Below are positions 34,784 to 43,501 of a stretch of DNA of 47,513 nucleotides, in pieces. Below the pieces are notes generated by a model. That model was given only the letters and a program-made list of their open reading frames with translations. It was not told where the DNA came from and did not search any database. The DNA lies in NCBI GenBank assembly GCA_938028745.1, contig CALIZL010000011.1, positions 1-47,513 of the forward strand. The letters are read 5' to 3'. The stretch comes from an uncultured Prevotella sp. (GTDB taxonomy: Bacteria; Bacteroidota; Bacteroidia; Bacteroidales; Bacteroidaceae). A program made the translations under genes and the position numbers. Numbering within the stretch: the stretch's first letter is position 1; each line of letters begins with the position of its first letter.

Positions 34784-35789
34784 TCCGTTTCATCATGATA
34801 TACACGATAACGGGTGCACCAATCAATGGTGTAATAGCATTAATGGGGATAATGCTACCATTGGGCGGCAGATAACACAGCAACGAGCAAAGCAGAGCCA
34901 CAGCACAACCTAAAAGAATGGTTGCTGGCAACAGTGTGCGATGGTCTTCTGTGCCAGTTAACAGTCGGGCTAGATGCGGAACAGCCAAGCCGATGAAGGC
35001 AATAGGCCCGCAGAATGCTGTTGTAACGGCCGTTAACATACCCGTAATGGTCAGTAGCAAAAAGCGCGTTCGAGCCACGTTTACACCAAGACTTTGGGCA
35101 TATTGCTCTCCCAAAGTAAGGGCATTAAGTGGCTTTACCAAAACAAGAGAACATACCAAGCCCGCCAAAACCATTGCACAGAAAAAGGGAATGTTACCTA
35201 ACGACACACCACCAAAGCTGCCCAACCCCCATATAAGATAAGATTTTACGCCTTGGTCGGTAGCAAAGAAGTTGAGTAACGAAATGACCGAAGATGCCAA
35301 ATAGCCAATCATGATGCCGATAATAAGCAACGACACATTGTTGCGAACACGCGTAGAGAAGGCCAATATAATGAAGGTTACAGCCATTGCACCAGCAAAC
35401 GATGCAAATAAAATGGCCGTAAAACCGCTTAAATTCACGGTTTCTATCGACACACTGCCCCCAAGAAACAGCATCACCACGGCCACAGCCAAAGCCGCGC
35501 CGCTGTTAATGCCAAAGATGCCTGGTCCAGCAAGGGGGTTGCGAAAGGCCGTTTGGAGCATTAACCCACTAGCCGACAACGCCCCACCGCAACATAATGC
35601 GGTAAGTGCTTGCGGAAGTCGGTTCTCGATAACGATGTAATTCCAAAGTTCGTTCTCGGTTTTGTTCCCTACGATAATACCCATTACGTACTTAAAAGGC
35701 ACGTCAACAGAGCCAATCAAAAGGTTCAACCCGAACAATATCAGGATGAAAAGCACCAAAACAAAGATTTTTAACGATGTAAGGCGCAT
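34776..35789 (-). CDS. FecCD/BtuC-type ABC transporter permease
   Basis: The product is a 337-residue membrane protein with about 9-10 helices, typical of permeases for iron-siderophores, heme or cobalamin. Diagnostic segments are RLPQALTALCCGGALSASGLMLQTAFRNPLAGPGIFGINSGAALA near residues 52-98 and GPIAFIGLAVPHLARLL near 265-282, which contacts the ATPase. It follows the binding-protein gene by 7 bp. The stop codon lies inside an 8-bp minisatellite, and no ATPase gene follows. Confidence 0.94.
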   Translation of the reverse strand: MRLTSLKIFVLVLFILILFGLNLLIGSVDVPFKYVMGIIVGNKTENELWNYIVIENRLPQALTALCCGGALSASGLMLQTAFRNPLAGPGIFGINSGAALAVAVVMLFLGGSVSIETVNLSGFTAILFASFAGAMAVTFIILAFSTRVRNNVSLLIIGIMIGYLASSVISLLNFFATDQGVKSYLIWGLGSFGGVSLGNIPFFCAMVLAGLVCSLVLVKPLNALTLGEQYAQSLGVNVARTRFLLLTITGMLTAVTTAFCGPIAFIGLAVPHLARLLTGTEDHRTLLPATILLGCAVALLCSLLCYLPPNGSIIPINAITPLIGAPVIVYIMMKRRG

Positions 35790-35796
35790 GGAAAAT

Positions 35797-36924
35797 TCAG
35801 TTTAGAGGTGCATAATAACGCCATTCGGACGACAAGGCCGAAGGGTGGGCAATGCGAATTAGCTCTCGTAAAAGACCGTCGGGACGGAAAGGCGCCTCAT
35901 CAAATAGAGGTTTAATAGCCGCATTGCAGCCGTAGATGTTTCGCTTGGTAAAGGCCTTTATCATGGCATAGCCCTTGTTTTCGGCTTGTAATTGCGTGTA
36001 GGTCAGTGGTTGGGGCGCGTTATAGGCTATCAACCAAATATCTGCCGTGCGCGCCTTTTCGAGCACTTTTTCCAATGGTAAGGCCACACTTCCACTCTGT
36101 TCATTGTCTGCAAAGGGGTAAATAGCACCTGCATCGGCAATCATCTTTGCCATAGTGCTATGCCCCCCAGGCACATACCACACGCTACCCGTGAGTTTTT
36201 CGGTTAATATCGTAGGCCGTTCGCGTTGTTTTTTCGCAGTTTTAGAAAGCTCCATATAATTCTTTTCAACCAAGGCAAACAGCGAATCTGCCTTTTGTTC
36301 GCAACCAAACAGCAAGCCATAAAAACGCATCCACTCGGCTCTGCCAAGTGGCGAGGTTTCCATATAGTCGGCACACTCTATGATGGCGATGCCCGTTTTG
36401 TCTAGCTTGCCATACCCCCCGCTGTTTTCGAAGGGCGATACCAACACAAGGTCGGCTCGTGTTTCCATCATTTTCTCGATGTCGGGGTTCATGCTTTCGC
36501 CACAATCGGCTATTTTCTTCGTCTTAGCCAACAACTGTACGCGAGGCGAAATCATGTATTTCAGGTCGCATACACCTGCAAGCTGCTGTTCGGCACCAAG
36601 CATTTCGAGCAGGGCTACATGTGTAGACGGACACACAATGGCTCTATGTTTCAACTTGGGAATAACAGTTGTAGGCACCCCATCGACCACCTTGCTCGGC
36701 GAAAAGCTTGTGTCGTTGGGCAGCACATAGCGGTGCAGCAAAGCATCTTTTTTCCATGGGTTTTTAATTTCAACAACAACAGCACGCTCTTGCTTAACAA
36801 TCACAATGTTTTGGGCATACTTAAAGTGGAGCGTGTCGCCCTCGCTCCTCTGTCCCTTGGCCTGTTTGCCACCGCAAGCAACAATAAGTAGCGCAGCAAA
36901 CAATAATAAAAGTACCTTCTTCAT
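35797..36924 (-). CDS. ABC transporter substrate-binding lipoprotein (FecB/BtuF-like)
   Basis: The ATG at 36924 gives 375 residues, starting with a lipoprotein signal (lipobox IVAC, Cys17). The periplasmic-binding fold of the iron/B12 class is shown by RAIVCPSTHVALLEMLGAEQQLAGVCDL, then PDIEKMMETRADLVLVSP, and a second lobe with IAIIECADYMETSPLGRAEWMRFYGLLFG. The substrate cannot be decided from sequence; an iron complex, heme or cobamide are all possible. Upstream in-frame GTG at 36933 is less likely. A complete promoter lies so close that the mRNA would be nearly leaderless. Confidence 0.9.
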   Translation of the reverse strand: MKKVLLLLFAALLIVACGGKQAKGQRSEGDTLHFKYAQNIVIVKQERAVVVEIKNPWKKDALLHRYVLPNDTSFSPSKVVDGVPTTVIPKLKHRAIVCPSTHVALLEMLGAEQQLAGVCDLKYMISPRVQLLAKTKKIADCGESMNPDIEKMMETRADLVLVSPFENSGGYGKLDKTGIAIIECADYMETSPLGRAEWMRFYGLLFGCEQKADSLFALVEKNYMELSKTAKKQRERPTILTEKLTGSVWYVPGGHSTMAKMIADAGAIYPFADNEQSGSVALPLEKVLEKARTADIWLIAYNAPQPLTYTQLQAENKGYAMIKAFTKRNIYGCNAAIKPLFDEAPFRPDGLLRELIRIAHPSALSSEWRYYAPLN

Positions 36925-36932
36925 ATACCCCA

Positions 36933-36965
36933 CAAAGTTACGATTTTAGTTTGTTATTCGGCAAA
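36933..36965 (-). promoter_or_regulatory. Promoter of the binding-protein/permease operon
   Basis: On the minus strand TTTG (36965-36962), a 21-bp spacer and TAACTTTG (36940-36933) match the full Bacteroidetes promoter pattern. The -7 box ends only 8 bp before the ATG at 36924. Confidence 0.55.
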
Positions 36966-37079
36966 ACAAGGTGGTAATTTATTGTGATTAGCAACGCTTG
37001 GCTTGGCCGAGAGGCTTGCTAACCCGTCCAACTAGACCGCTTATAAACTCGCCAACCCGAACTTTGTCCATTTTTTAGT
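36966..37079. other. Intergenic stretch before large repeat copy 2
   Basis: No gene or clear structured element is seen here. The sequence leads from the binding-protein promoter into the repeat at 37080. Confidence 0.4.
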
Positions 37080-37724
37080 TAGAATTTTAACATTATGAGT
37101 GCCTGTTCCGCTCACCAATAGCCCACCTTGCCACAAAAAATCGATTCTCGCGAAGGTTGGTTTTAATGTAAAAAGGAACTAACCTGCGAATGCGACAAAA
37201 TGTATTTTTATTTAAAAAGGCCATCATTTGCACCCATTTTGGGGTCAATTGCGGCTAAATGTAGTGCAATATGGTGCTAATTGCAAGATGTTTTGATGCT
37301 AAACGCAGTGCGTTTTGCTGCTAAATGCAATGCGTTTTGGTGCAAAACGCAAGGTAAAATGGTGCAAAACGCAGTGTAAAATGCTGCTAAATGGAAGGCA
37401 AAAAGCATAAAAATACGCTGCAATGGTATAAACAAAACCTTTTAAAACCATTAAAAACAAGACTAAAAAGGGCAAAATAGCCGTTAAAAAGTAGGGTTTT
37501 AGGGTCTAAATGTGTGTAATTGGGCATGAAAAATTACGAGCCTACGACCAAACTAGAAAGGCTAAATGGTGCAAAATGCTGGTTATGTTCTCAAAAACGG
37601 ACACGTTAGAAGACGTGAAAAGCAAGAAATAGTAGTAGTTTACCTACTTTTTAACCTATATTTTCGCTAGAACAGAGTGAAAACTAGAACGGTATTGTAA
37701 AAATAAAAGATAACAATTTAAGAC
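37080..37724 (+). repeat. Large non-coding repeat, copy 2 (inverted relative to copy 1)
   Basis: It matches the reverse complement of 7227-7855 from end to end. The strongest blocks are around AAAAAATCGATTCTCGCGAA (37136-37155), CACCCATTTTGGGG, the 22-bp array, CTGCAATGGTATAAACAAAA, GAAAAATTACGAGC, ACTAGAAAGGCTAAATGG and CCTACTTTTTAACC...TTTTCGCTAGAAC. It lies between the start of the binding-protein gene and the 3' end of the membrane protein gene at 37961, the same kind of position as copy 1. It contains no supported reading frame. Confidence 0.85.
37250..37405. repeat. 22-bp tandem array inside large repeat copy 2
   Basis: About seven imperfect 22-bp units, consensus near TGNTGCTAAATGCAGTGCAAAA, lie end to end. 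Individual units differ between the two copies, while the period and the core GCTAAA(T/C)GCA are kept. Confidence 0.85.
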
Positions 37725-37870
37725 TGTGAGTTGGGGAGATTGTGAGTTAATGAGTTTGCAAGTTGGTGAGTTTGCAAGTTGGTGAGTTGGTTGGTTGATG
37801 AGTTGGTTGGTGTGTTGGTGGACTTGTAAATTCATAAATTGTTGAGTTTATGAGTGAGTTTATGATTTTT
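37725..37870. repeat. GAGTTGGT-type minisatellite
   Basis: Imperfect 7-8-bp units of GAGTTGGT/GAGTTTGC/GAGTTGAT run on directly from the large repeat. The equivalent place beside copy 1 (7150-7210) has fewer, more diverged units. Confidence 0.75.
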
Positions 37871-37960
37871 TAGTTTGTGGTTTGTGTGAACTTGAACCTT
37901 ACCCACACGTTCACTTGTCTACTAGTAACCCCGTCCTTGCCAACCTACCCTTTTACCATA

Positions 37961-39106
37961 TTACTCGCCATAATTGTAATAGTACCAATAGGTGTTGCCG
38001 TAAACACTGCGAAGGGCGTTGATGCGTTCGGTACGATTCTTGTATTTGTTCTCTAAATCTTGAAAATCCTGATAATCGGTTTCCATCAAGTTATTGCGGT
38101 AAACCACAACAGGATTGGTACGTTGGTGCATATATAAGGTAAGTGCCTCGCGATAATGCTTGGGCAACTCGTTGTTGTTGGGGTAATAGCGAAACACATT
38201 GGCGGAAAAAACATCTATGCGGCGGTCTAACAGGTAGCCACAGAGCAGATAGTCGTATGCCGGTTTGGTAAGCTTATGCTCTTCCGCCCACTTTTCAAGT
38301 CCGCTTAGTGTGATGTATTCGTCGTGTGACGTGGGCACAACGAAGAGCGTATCGAGAGTTTTCGCATTTAGAGTAAGCCACTTTACCGACTTTCCATTTG
38401 GCATCATCGCAGCCGATTTGCCCTGTAAGGGATATTCAAAGAGGTGGTCGCCAAGAAGTCCTTCGTTGGCCAAGGCCAGTACACGCAATGAAGTTAGTGC
38501 CGAATCGGCATCCATATCACGCTTACCCACCTCCAAAGCCTTGTCGCTATTTCCACTTTTAATCAGCATTTCCATTACAAGCTGTTGATGCAGCTTAGCA
38601 GGAACAGCACCGCCGTATGCAGCGGCAAACATCAGTAAGGCCATAAACCATACCGACTGGGGAAGGAAAAACATCGGATTGTATTCTGTTTCCGTGTCTA
38701 CATTTCGCCTTTGGCGCCAAACAAACAAGCCAACCGCCAACACTACAAGCACCAACGATGTGCCTAGTTTTGGCAAGAATGCAGCGAAAGGTGCAATGCC
38801 TGTAAAGGAAGAGAGGAACATGAGTACCAAAAAAGATGGTACAAAAGACAGAACATACAACCTGTGCCCACTACCACCCATAAGGCGTAACAAGCCCCGT
38901 TGCAACAACAACAATAACCCCGTGAGCAACAAGCCTACAACCCAACGGTTAAGGTAGAGCTGTATGCCATCAGTAAGGCGGCGTATCATCAAAGCCAATT
39001 CGTTCGCTTGATAGAAACAAGTGAAAACAAAGCTATAAAGACAAAAGAGAATGGAGCACAGTGCCTGCGACAGCACTGCCCCATTCTTTTGAAATGAAAT
39101 GTTCAT
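37961..39106 (-). CDS. Membrane protein of unknown function
   Basis: The 381-residue protein has about five to six N-terminal membrane helices (between residues 13 and 172, e.g. WVVGLLLTGLLLLLQRGLL and LVLVVLAVGLFVW) and a soluble C-terminal half of about 210 residues rich in helices, with TPR-like spacing (LEVGKRDMDADSALTSLRVLALANEG). It resembles a Bacteroidetes-restricted family, perhaps DUF6057, but this was not checked. Its ATG follows the glgB stop with no gap (TAGATG), so the two genes are translationally coupled. A link to glycogen metabolism is possible only by position. Confidence 0.7.
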   Translation of the reverse strand: MNISFQKNGAVLSQALCSILFCLYSFVFTCFYQANELALMIRRLTDGIQLYLNRWVVGLLLTGLLLLLQRGLLRLMGGSGHRLYVLSFVPSFLVLMFLSSFTGIAPFAAFLPKLGTSLVLVVLAVGLFVWRQRRNVDTETEYNPMFFLPQSVWFMALLMFAAAYGGAVPAKLHQQLVMEMLIKSGNSDKALEVGKRDMDADSALTSLRVLALANEGLLGDHLFEYPLQGKSAAMMPNGKSVKWLTLNAKTLDTLFVVPTSHDEYITLSGLEKWAEEHKLTKPAYDYLLCGYLLDRRIDVFSANVFRYYPNNNELPKHYREALTLYMHQRTNPVVVYRNNLMETDYQDFQDLENKYKNRTERINALRSVYGNTYWYYYNYGE

Positions 39107-41191
39107 CTAATTCTTTCTTAAAACAACCGCCGAACGAGCAGGTATATACAGTTTAAGCCACTCCTTACGTTCTGCAACATACAACGGGTCGTAATTGGTG
39201 ATGTGCGTAACAGAGTCATCCGCCAAATTGTTACCGCCAAACGCGCTGGCATCAGTATTTAAAACCACATTATATGCCCCCGTGGGAACAAGGAAACCGT
39301 AATCGGTGAACGAGGTGGTGGGGTTGAAATTAAAGACGAATATCAAGTCGCCACGCATGAAAGCGAGAATTTGGTCGCCATCGTTGTGCCAAATCTCTTG
39401 CACGGGTGTTTTGATAAAGTCTTTTTCGCTCTTGATAACTTTCAGCATTTCTCTGTCAAAGTCACCCAGATAATGGTAGTCGAGTTCTTTATTGTCTACC
39501 AAATTCCATTGACGACGTGCATACTTGTAGCTCCATCCATTGCCTTCGCGTGGGAAGTCAATCCATTCGGGGTGCCCAAACTCGTTGCCCATGAAATTGA
39601 GATAGCCCCCATTAATAGCGGCAGCAGTAACAAGCCTTATCATCTTATGCAGGGCAATGCCGCGGTGGGCAACGTCGTTCTCGTCGCCTTTCTTAAAATG
39701 CCAATACATATCAGCATCGATAAGGCGGAACACGATGGTTTTATCGCCCACCAAAGCTTGGTCGTGGCTTTCGCAATACGAGATGGTTCGTTCGTCCGAA
39801 CGGCGGTTCTTCACTTCCCAGAAGATGGAACTGGGTTTCCAATTCTCGTCTGAAAGCTCCTTAATGGTCTTTATCCAAAAGTCGGGAATGTTCATCGCCA
39901 TACGATAATCAAACCCATATCCGCCATCGTCGATGCGTGCAGCAAGACCTGGCATGCCACTTACCTCTTCGGCAATAGTAATGGCTTGGGGGTTAACTTC
40001 GTGTATCAGCTTGTTGGCCAGCGTGAGATAGCAAATGGCATTGTCGTCTTGATGACCGTTAAAGTAATCGCCATAGTTGCAGAAAGCCTCGCCCAATCCA
40101 TGACTGTAATAGAGCATTGAAGTTACGCCATCGAAACGGAAACCATCGAAATGAAACTCTTCGAGCCAATATTTACAATTGGAGAGTAGGAAATGAATGA
40201 CTTCGTCTTTGCCATAATCGAAACAAAGCGAATCCCAAGCCGGGTGTTCATGTCGCTCGCCAGGATAGAAGAATTGGTTGGGATCGCCTGCAAGGTTGCC
40301 CAATCCCTCCACTTCGTTCTTCACGGCATGCGAGTGTACGATGTCCATAATAACGGCCACACCATGCTTGTGGGCCTCGTCGATGAGCGATTTCAGTTCT
40401 TCGGGTGTTCCAAAACGCGAAGAGGCCGCAAAGAACGAGCTGACATGATAGCCGAAACTGCCATAATAGGGATGTTCTTGTATGGCCATTATCTGTATGC
40501 AGTTGTACCCGTCTTCGATAATGCGCGGCAAAACAAGTTCTTTAAATTCGGTATACAACCCAACCTTTTCGGCATCTTGCCCCATACCAATGTGGCACTC
40601 GTAGATGAGCAAGGGCGAAGTGGTGGGTTTAAATTTCTTCTTCGACCATTCGTAAGCTTGTTCGGGTTGCCAAACCTGCGCCGAGAAGATGTGCGTCTGT
40701 TCGTCTTGAACCACGCGGCGTGCCCAAGCCGGTATGCGTTCTCCATCTCCGCCGTTCCAATACACGTGCATCTTGTAGAGGTCGCCATGAGAAATGGCCT
40801 TTTCAGATAGGCGCAACTCCCAGTTACCTGTACCTTCGATGCGCTTGGCGCGGTAACGTTCAGTCTCTTTCCAATCGTTAAAATCGCCCACGAGATAGAT
40901 CTCGGTGGCGTTTGGTGCCCATTCTCTGAACACCCACCCTTTCGACAACTTATGTAGGCCGTAATATTGGTGGCCGTTGGCAAAGTCGTTTAGCGTTTTT
41001 CGCCCATTGCCTGTCAACTGATTTAATTTCCACAGGTAATGTTCGTGCCTGCCTCGTATTGCATCCTCGTAGGGTTCGAGATAGGCATCGTTCTTAACTA
41101 GGCCCATGCGAGTAACGTTCGCGGTGGGCACTGTTGTCTTCTTCGAAGGCTTTTTCACTTTCTTTGTGGGGTTAGCGTCTTTTGCTGACAT
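39107..41191 (-). CDS. glgB: 1,4-alpha-glucan branching enzyme (GH13, eukaryote-like)
   Basis: GlgB makes the alpha-1,6 branches of glycogen. The product has 694 residues. A CBM48 domain lies at about 85-175 (WVFREWAPNATEIYLVGDFNDW), followed by the GH13 barrel: region I VAVIMDIVHSH (278-288), region II DGFRFDGVTSM with nucleophile Asp354, region III TIAEEVSGMP with the general acid at Glu408, and region IV CESHDQ (about 473-478). VSGMP after the acid is typical of the eukaryotic GBE1-type group. The N-terminus has a Lys-rich tail (KKVKKPSKK). Confidence 0.96.
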   Translation of the reverse strand: MSAKDANPTKKVKKPSKKTTVPTANVTRMGLVKNDAYLEPYEDAIRGRHEHYLWKLNQLTGNGRKTLNDFANGHQYYGLHKLSKGWVFREWAPNATEIYLVGDFNDWKETERYRAKRIEGTGNWELRLSEKAISHGDLYKMHVYWNGGDGERIPAWARRVVQDEQTHIFSAQVWQPEQAYEWSKKKFKPTTSPLLIYECHIGMGQDAEKVGLYTEFKELVLPRIIEDGYNCIQIMAIQEHPYYGSFGYHVSSFFAASSRFGTPEELKSLIDEAHKHGVAVIMDIVHSHAVKNEVEGLGNLAGDPNQFFYPGERHEHPAWDSLCFDYGKDEVIHFLLSNCKYWLEEFHFDGFRFDGVTSMLYYSHGLGEAFCNYGDYFNGHQDDNAICYLTLANKLIHEVNPQAITIAEEVSGMPGLAARIDDGGYGFDYRMAMNIPDFWIKTIKELSDENWKPSSIFWEVKNRRSDERTISYCESHDQALVGDKTIVFRLIDADMYWHFKKGDENDVAHRGIALHKMIRLVTAAAINGGYLNFMGNEFGHPEWIDFPREGNGWSYKYARRQWNLVDNKELDYHYLGDFDREMLKVIKSEKDFIKTPVQEIWHNDGDQILAFMRGDLIFVFNFNPTTSFTDYGFLVPTGAYNVVLNTDASAFGGNNLADDSVTHITNYDPLYVAERKEWLKLYIPARSAVVLRKN

Positions 41192-41437
41192 AGTTATTGC
41201 ATTTTATATATATGATTGCCGAGAGGTCAACAGGCTTTTCTTTGTGCTTGTTTGCAGCAACGCATTGTTGGCAGCACGGCTTCATGATGTTGGTTCAACT
41301 CTTGGTTCTTCTGGTTTGAGTAGGTTTGTTTGGCTAGCCTTAGAAATATTTTGCCCACTTTGTTTAGCTTGGGAGCAAGCAAAACTAGCACGATTAATGC
41401 TGGAACGGACAGCAAGACAAAGCTGCATTGACCGCCG

Positions 41438-41887
41438 CTACACGCAACGAACCTTGAAAATGGCCTTTTTAAAGTTTGCATTTGCGGAGATACATGGTGC
41501 ATGTGCGTCTTGTGGGAAGAATATGACAAAGCCTCCACGAGGACAAGTAACATAGTTCTGAACAGGAGAGTTAGGATAGAACGAAATGTCTTTTTCGGCA
41601 GAATAGTCTGCGGCTGGCAATGAAGTGAGAGCAGCCACGCCGAAGGTTTCTTCTTGTTGAAGTGGTATTTGGATGTCTATCATTTGGCGATGACTTTCCA
41701 AAATGGCCTCGGCTGGCTTCTTTCCCATAGCCTGTTCTATTTTCAACACCACGTCTTCACCTTTTATATTATATGTGCCAAGGGCGAGTTCTTCAAGCTG
41801 GTGGGTAAGCATAAAAGCATCCACCAAAGAGAAATACGGGTTCAATGCCGCGTATTTTCCAAAATTGTCTAACACGTCTAATACCAT
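41438..41887 (-). CDS. YhcH/YjgK/YiaL family protein
   Basis: The ATG at 41887 gives 149 residues, the usual family length. The signature segments are ESHRQMIDIQIPLQQEETFGVA and the cupin-like end GGFVIFFPQDAHAPCI, with His residues that bind metal in characterised members. Such proteins are linked to sugar or sialic-acid handling; YiaL and YhcH are encoded in sugar catabolic operons in E. coli, while their exact activity is uncertain. Here no sugar operon is adjacent; the upstream gene on this strand is the MORN protein, 56 bp away. Confidence 0.9.
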   Translation of the reverse strand: MVLDVLDNFGKYAALNPYFSLVDAFMLTHQLEELALGTYNIKGEDVVLKIEQAMGKKPAEAILESHRQMIDIQIPLQQEETFGVAALTSLPAADYSAEKDISFYPNSPVQNYVTCPRGGFVIFFPQDAHAPCISANANFKKAIFKVRCV

Positions 41888-41943
41888 AGTTCTCTGTTTC
41901 AAGTTCTTTATATCAAGCGATGAGGAGCGTTTGTTGCAGATAA

Positions 41944-43056
41944 TCAGTCGTTGAAACGCTTACCGTTTTCGTAATGGCCCTTGGCTTTAACCTGTCCGTT
42001 CCTGTCTTTCTCGACAAATAGGCCGTCACGAATACCTCTAACGTATGTTCCTTCGAACCTGTTTCCGTTCTTATCTTCTTCTATTGCCTTTCCGTTTCGC
42101 TTTCCGTCTTTATAAGATCCTTTGAAACGCGACCCGTCGGCATAGTGTATTATCACCTCGCCTTCAACACGTCCGTTAACGAAGTTGCCTTCAAACACGT
42201 CGCCGCTCTTCTTCGTTAGTTTTCCGTGCCCGTTCTGTCGGTCTTTCTTCCAGTCGCCAACGTATGTGTCTCCGTTGGCCCATACGAAAGTACCTTTACC
42301 GTCCTTGTCTCCTTCGAGAAAGCGTCCTGTATAGCGATCGCCGTTGGCATACTTAAAGATACCTTGGCCTGTACGGTCGCCCTGAACGTAGTCGCCTTCG
42401 TAGACATCTCCGTTTTGGAACTTGTAAATACCTTTTCCGTTCTGAATGTCATTGGTCCAATTCCCCACATACACGTCGCCATCAGCATAACGGTTAGTGC
42501 CTTTGCCTGAGCGTTGGTTGTCTACCCACATGCCGTTGTAGTTAGACCCATCGCCCCAATCGAAGAATCCTTGGCCCGATTTCTTGTCGTCGTTCCAGTT
42601 TCCATCGTAAAAGGCACCCGTAGAAAAGGTGTATCTGCCTTTGCCTTGACGTTTGTCGTGCGCCCAATTTCCTTCGTACTTATCACCATTATAATAATAC
42701 ATCACGCCATGACCATGCTGATGACCACGAAACCAAAGGCCTACATACTTGTTGTTATTGGCGAAATAGCAAGTGCCTTTGCCGTGTTGTTGGTCCTGGA
42801 ACCATTGCCCTTCGTAACGTTTTCCATCAGAAAAGGTTCGAACGCCATAGCCCTGGCAACGCCCCTTAAAGTATTCGCCTTCGTATGTTTCACCATTGCT
42901 ATACAACGTATTGCCCTTACCATGCGGTTTTCCACCTACCATTTCACCCTTATATAGGCCTCCATCCATCGTGTTACACGAGCCTATGGTTATCTTTTGT
43001 GCAGAAGTGCCTAGCGGTAAGAGAAATATTAGCAGCGTTAGTATGTTATTTTTCAC
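41944..43056 (-). CDS. Exported MORN-repeat protein
   Basis: A signal peptide (MKNNILTLLIFLLPLGTSAQ) is followed by about 14 MORN repeats of 23 residues, each near YxGxWxxxxxxGxGxxxxxxGxx, from about residue 33 to the C-terminus (YEGEYFKGRCQGYG, YEGNWAHDKRQGKG, YVGDWKKDRQNGHG and so on). The last three to four repeats are less regular. MORN repeats form elongated beta structures that bind lipids or proteins. The exported location suggests a surface or periplasmic role. No enzymatic domain is present. Confidence 0.92.
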   Translation of the reverse strand: MKNNILTLLIFLLPLGTSAQKITIGSCNTMDGGLYKGEMVGGKPHGKGNTLYSNGETYEGEYFKGRCQGYGVRTFSDGKRYEGQWFQDQQHGKGTCYFANNNKYVGLWFRGHQHGHGVMYYYNGDKYEGNWAHDKRQGKGRYTFSTGAFYDGNWNDDKKSGQGFFDWGDGSNYNGMWVDNQRSGKGTNRYADGDVYVGNWTNDIQNGKGIYKFQNGDVYEGDYVQGDRTGQGIFKYANGDRYTGRFLEGDKDGKGTFVWANGDTYVGDWKKDRQNGHGKLTKKSGDVFEGNFVNGRVEGEVIIHYADGSRFKGSYKDGKRNGKAIEEDKNGNRFEGTYVRGIRDGLFVEKDRNGQVKAKGHYENGKRFND

Positions 43057-43085
43057 TGTTCACGTTTTATTGATTGTTTGAATTC

Positions 43086-43116
43086 CAAAATTAAGTATTT
43101 TAATTCGAACTGCAAA
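43086..43116 (-). promoter_or_regulatory. Promoter of the MORN-protein gene
   Basis: On the minus strand TTTG (43116-43113), a 19-bp spacer and TAATTTTG (43093-43086) match the Bacteroidetes pattern. The ATG at 43056 is about 30 bp downstream. Confidence 0.55.
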
Positions 43117-43274
43117 ATGGTTTAGCAAAAATTAAGAGTAAAAATACACAAACAAGGGAGAAATGGAGAACAGAAACGATGTCACAAAGCCGAAACGGAC
43201 CATAGTAAACCTGCTGAAAGTACAATAAAGCAAACAAAAACGTGCCGAAAAATATAAGTTTCAGTTTTTATTAT

Positions 43275-43282
43275 TATCTTTG
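43275..43282 (+). promoter_or_regulatory. -7 box of the exopolysaccharide locus
   Basis: TATCTTTG matches TAnnTTTG, without a clear -33 box at the right spacing. It lies about 220 bp before rfbA, which predicts a long leader. Confidence 0.45.
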
Positions 43283-43289
43283 CAACATA

Positions 43290-43501
43290 TAATAAGGTGA
43301 CACTGTGCAAATTGGAATCTGTCATAACGTCCCAGGAGCAAACAGAGGTGAATGTTTTAGGGACATGCTAAGGCTGCTGCCCTCATTTTGAAACATTGCA
43401 AACGGCGCGCCAAAGATTATTCCTGCTTGCGCCTGCTAAACTCACCAACAAGGCATAAAACATAAAATTATTGTCCCATAAATCGTTAAACATAAAAGCG
43501 T
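43290..43501 (+). promoter_or_regulatory. Long, structured 5' leader of rfbA
   Basis: This 210-base stretch between the -7 box and rfbA has no gene. It can form stems, e.g. AATGTTT (43351-43357) with AAACATT (43391-43397), enclosing AGGG/CCCT, and it contains the palindrome GGCGCGCC. Leaders of polysaccharide operons in Bacteroides are targets of antitermination; whether that holds here is open. Confidence 0.35.

Noticed and set aside
34599..34913. Plus-strand frame over the two minisatellites (Pro/Phe/His-rich)
   Set aside because: The composition is produced by the octamer repeat, and the frame runs antisense into the ABC permease gene.
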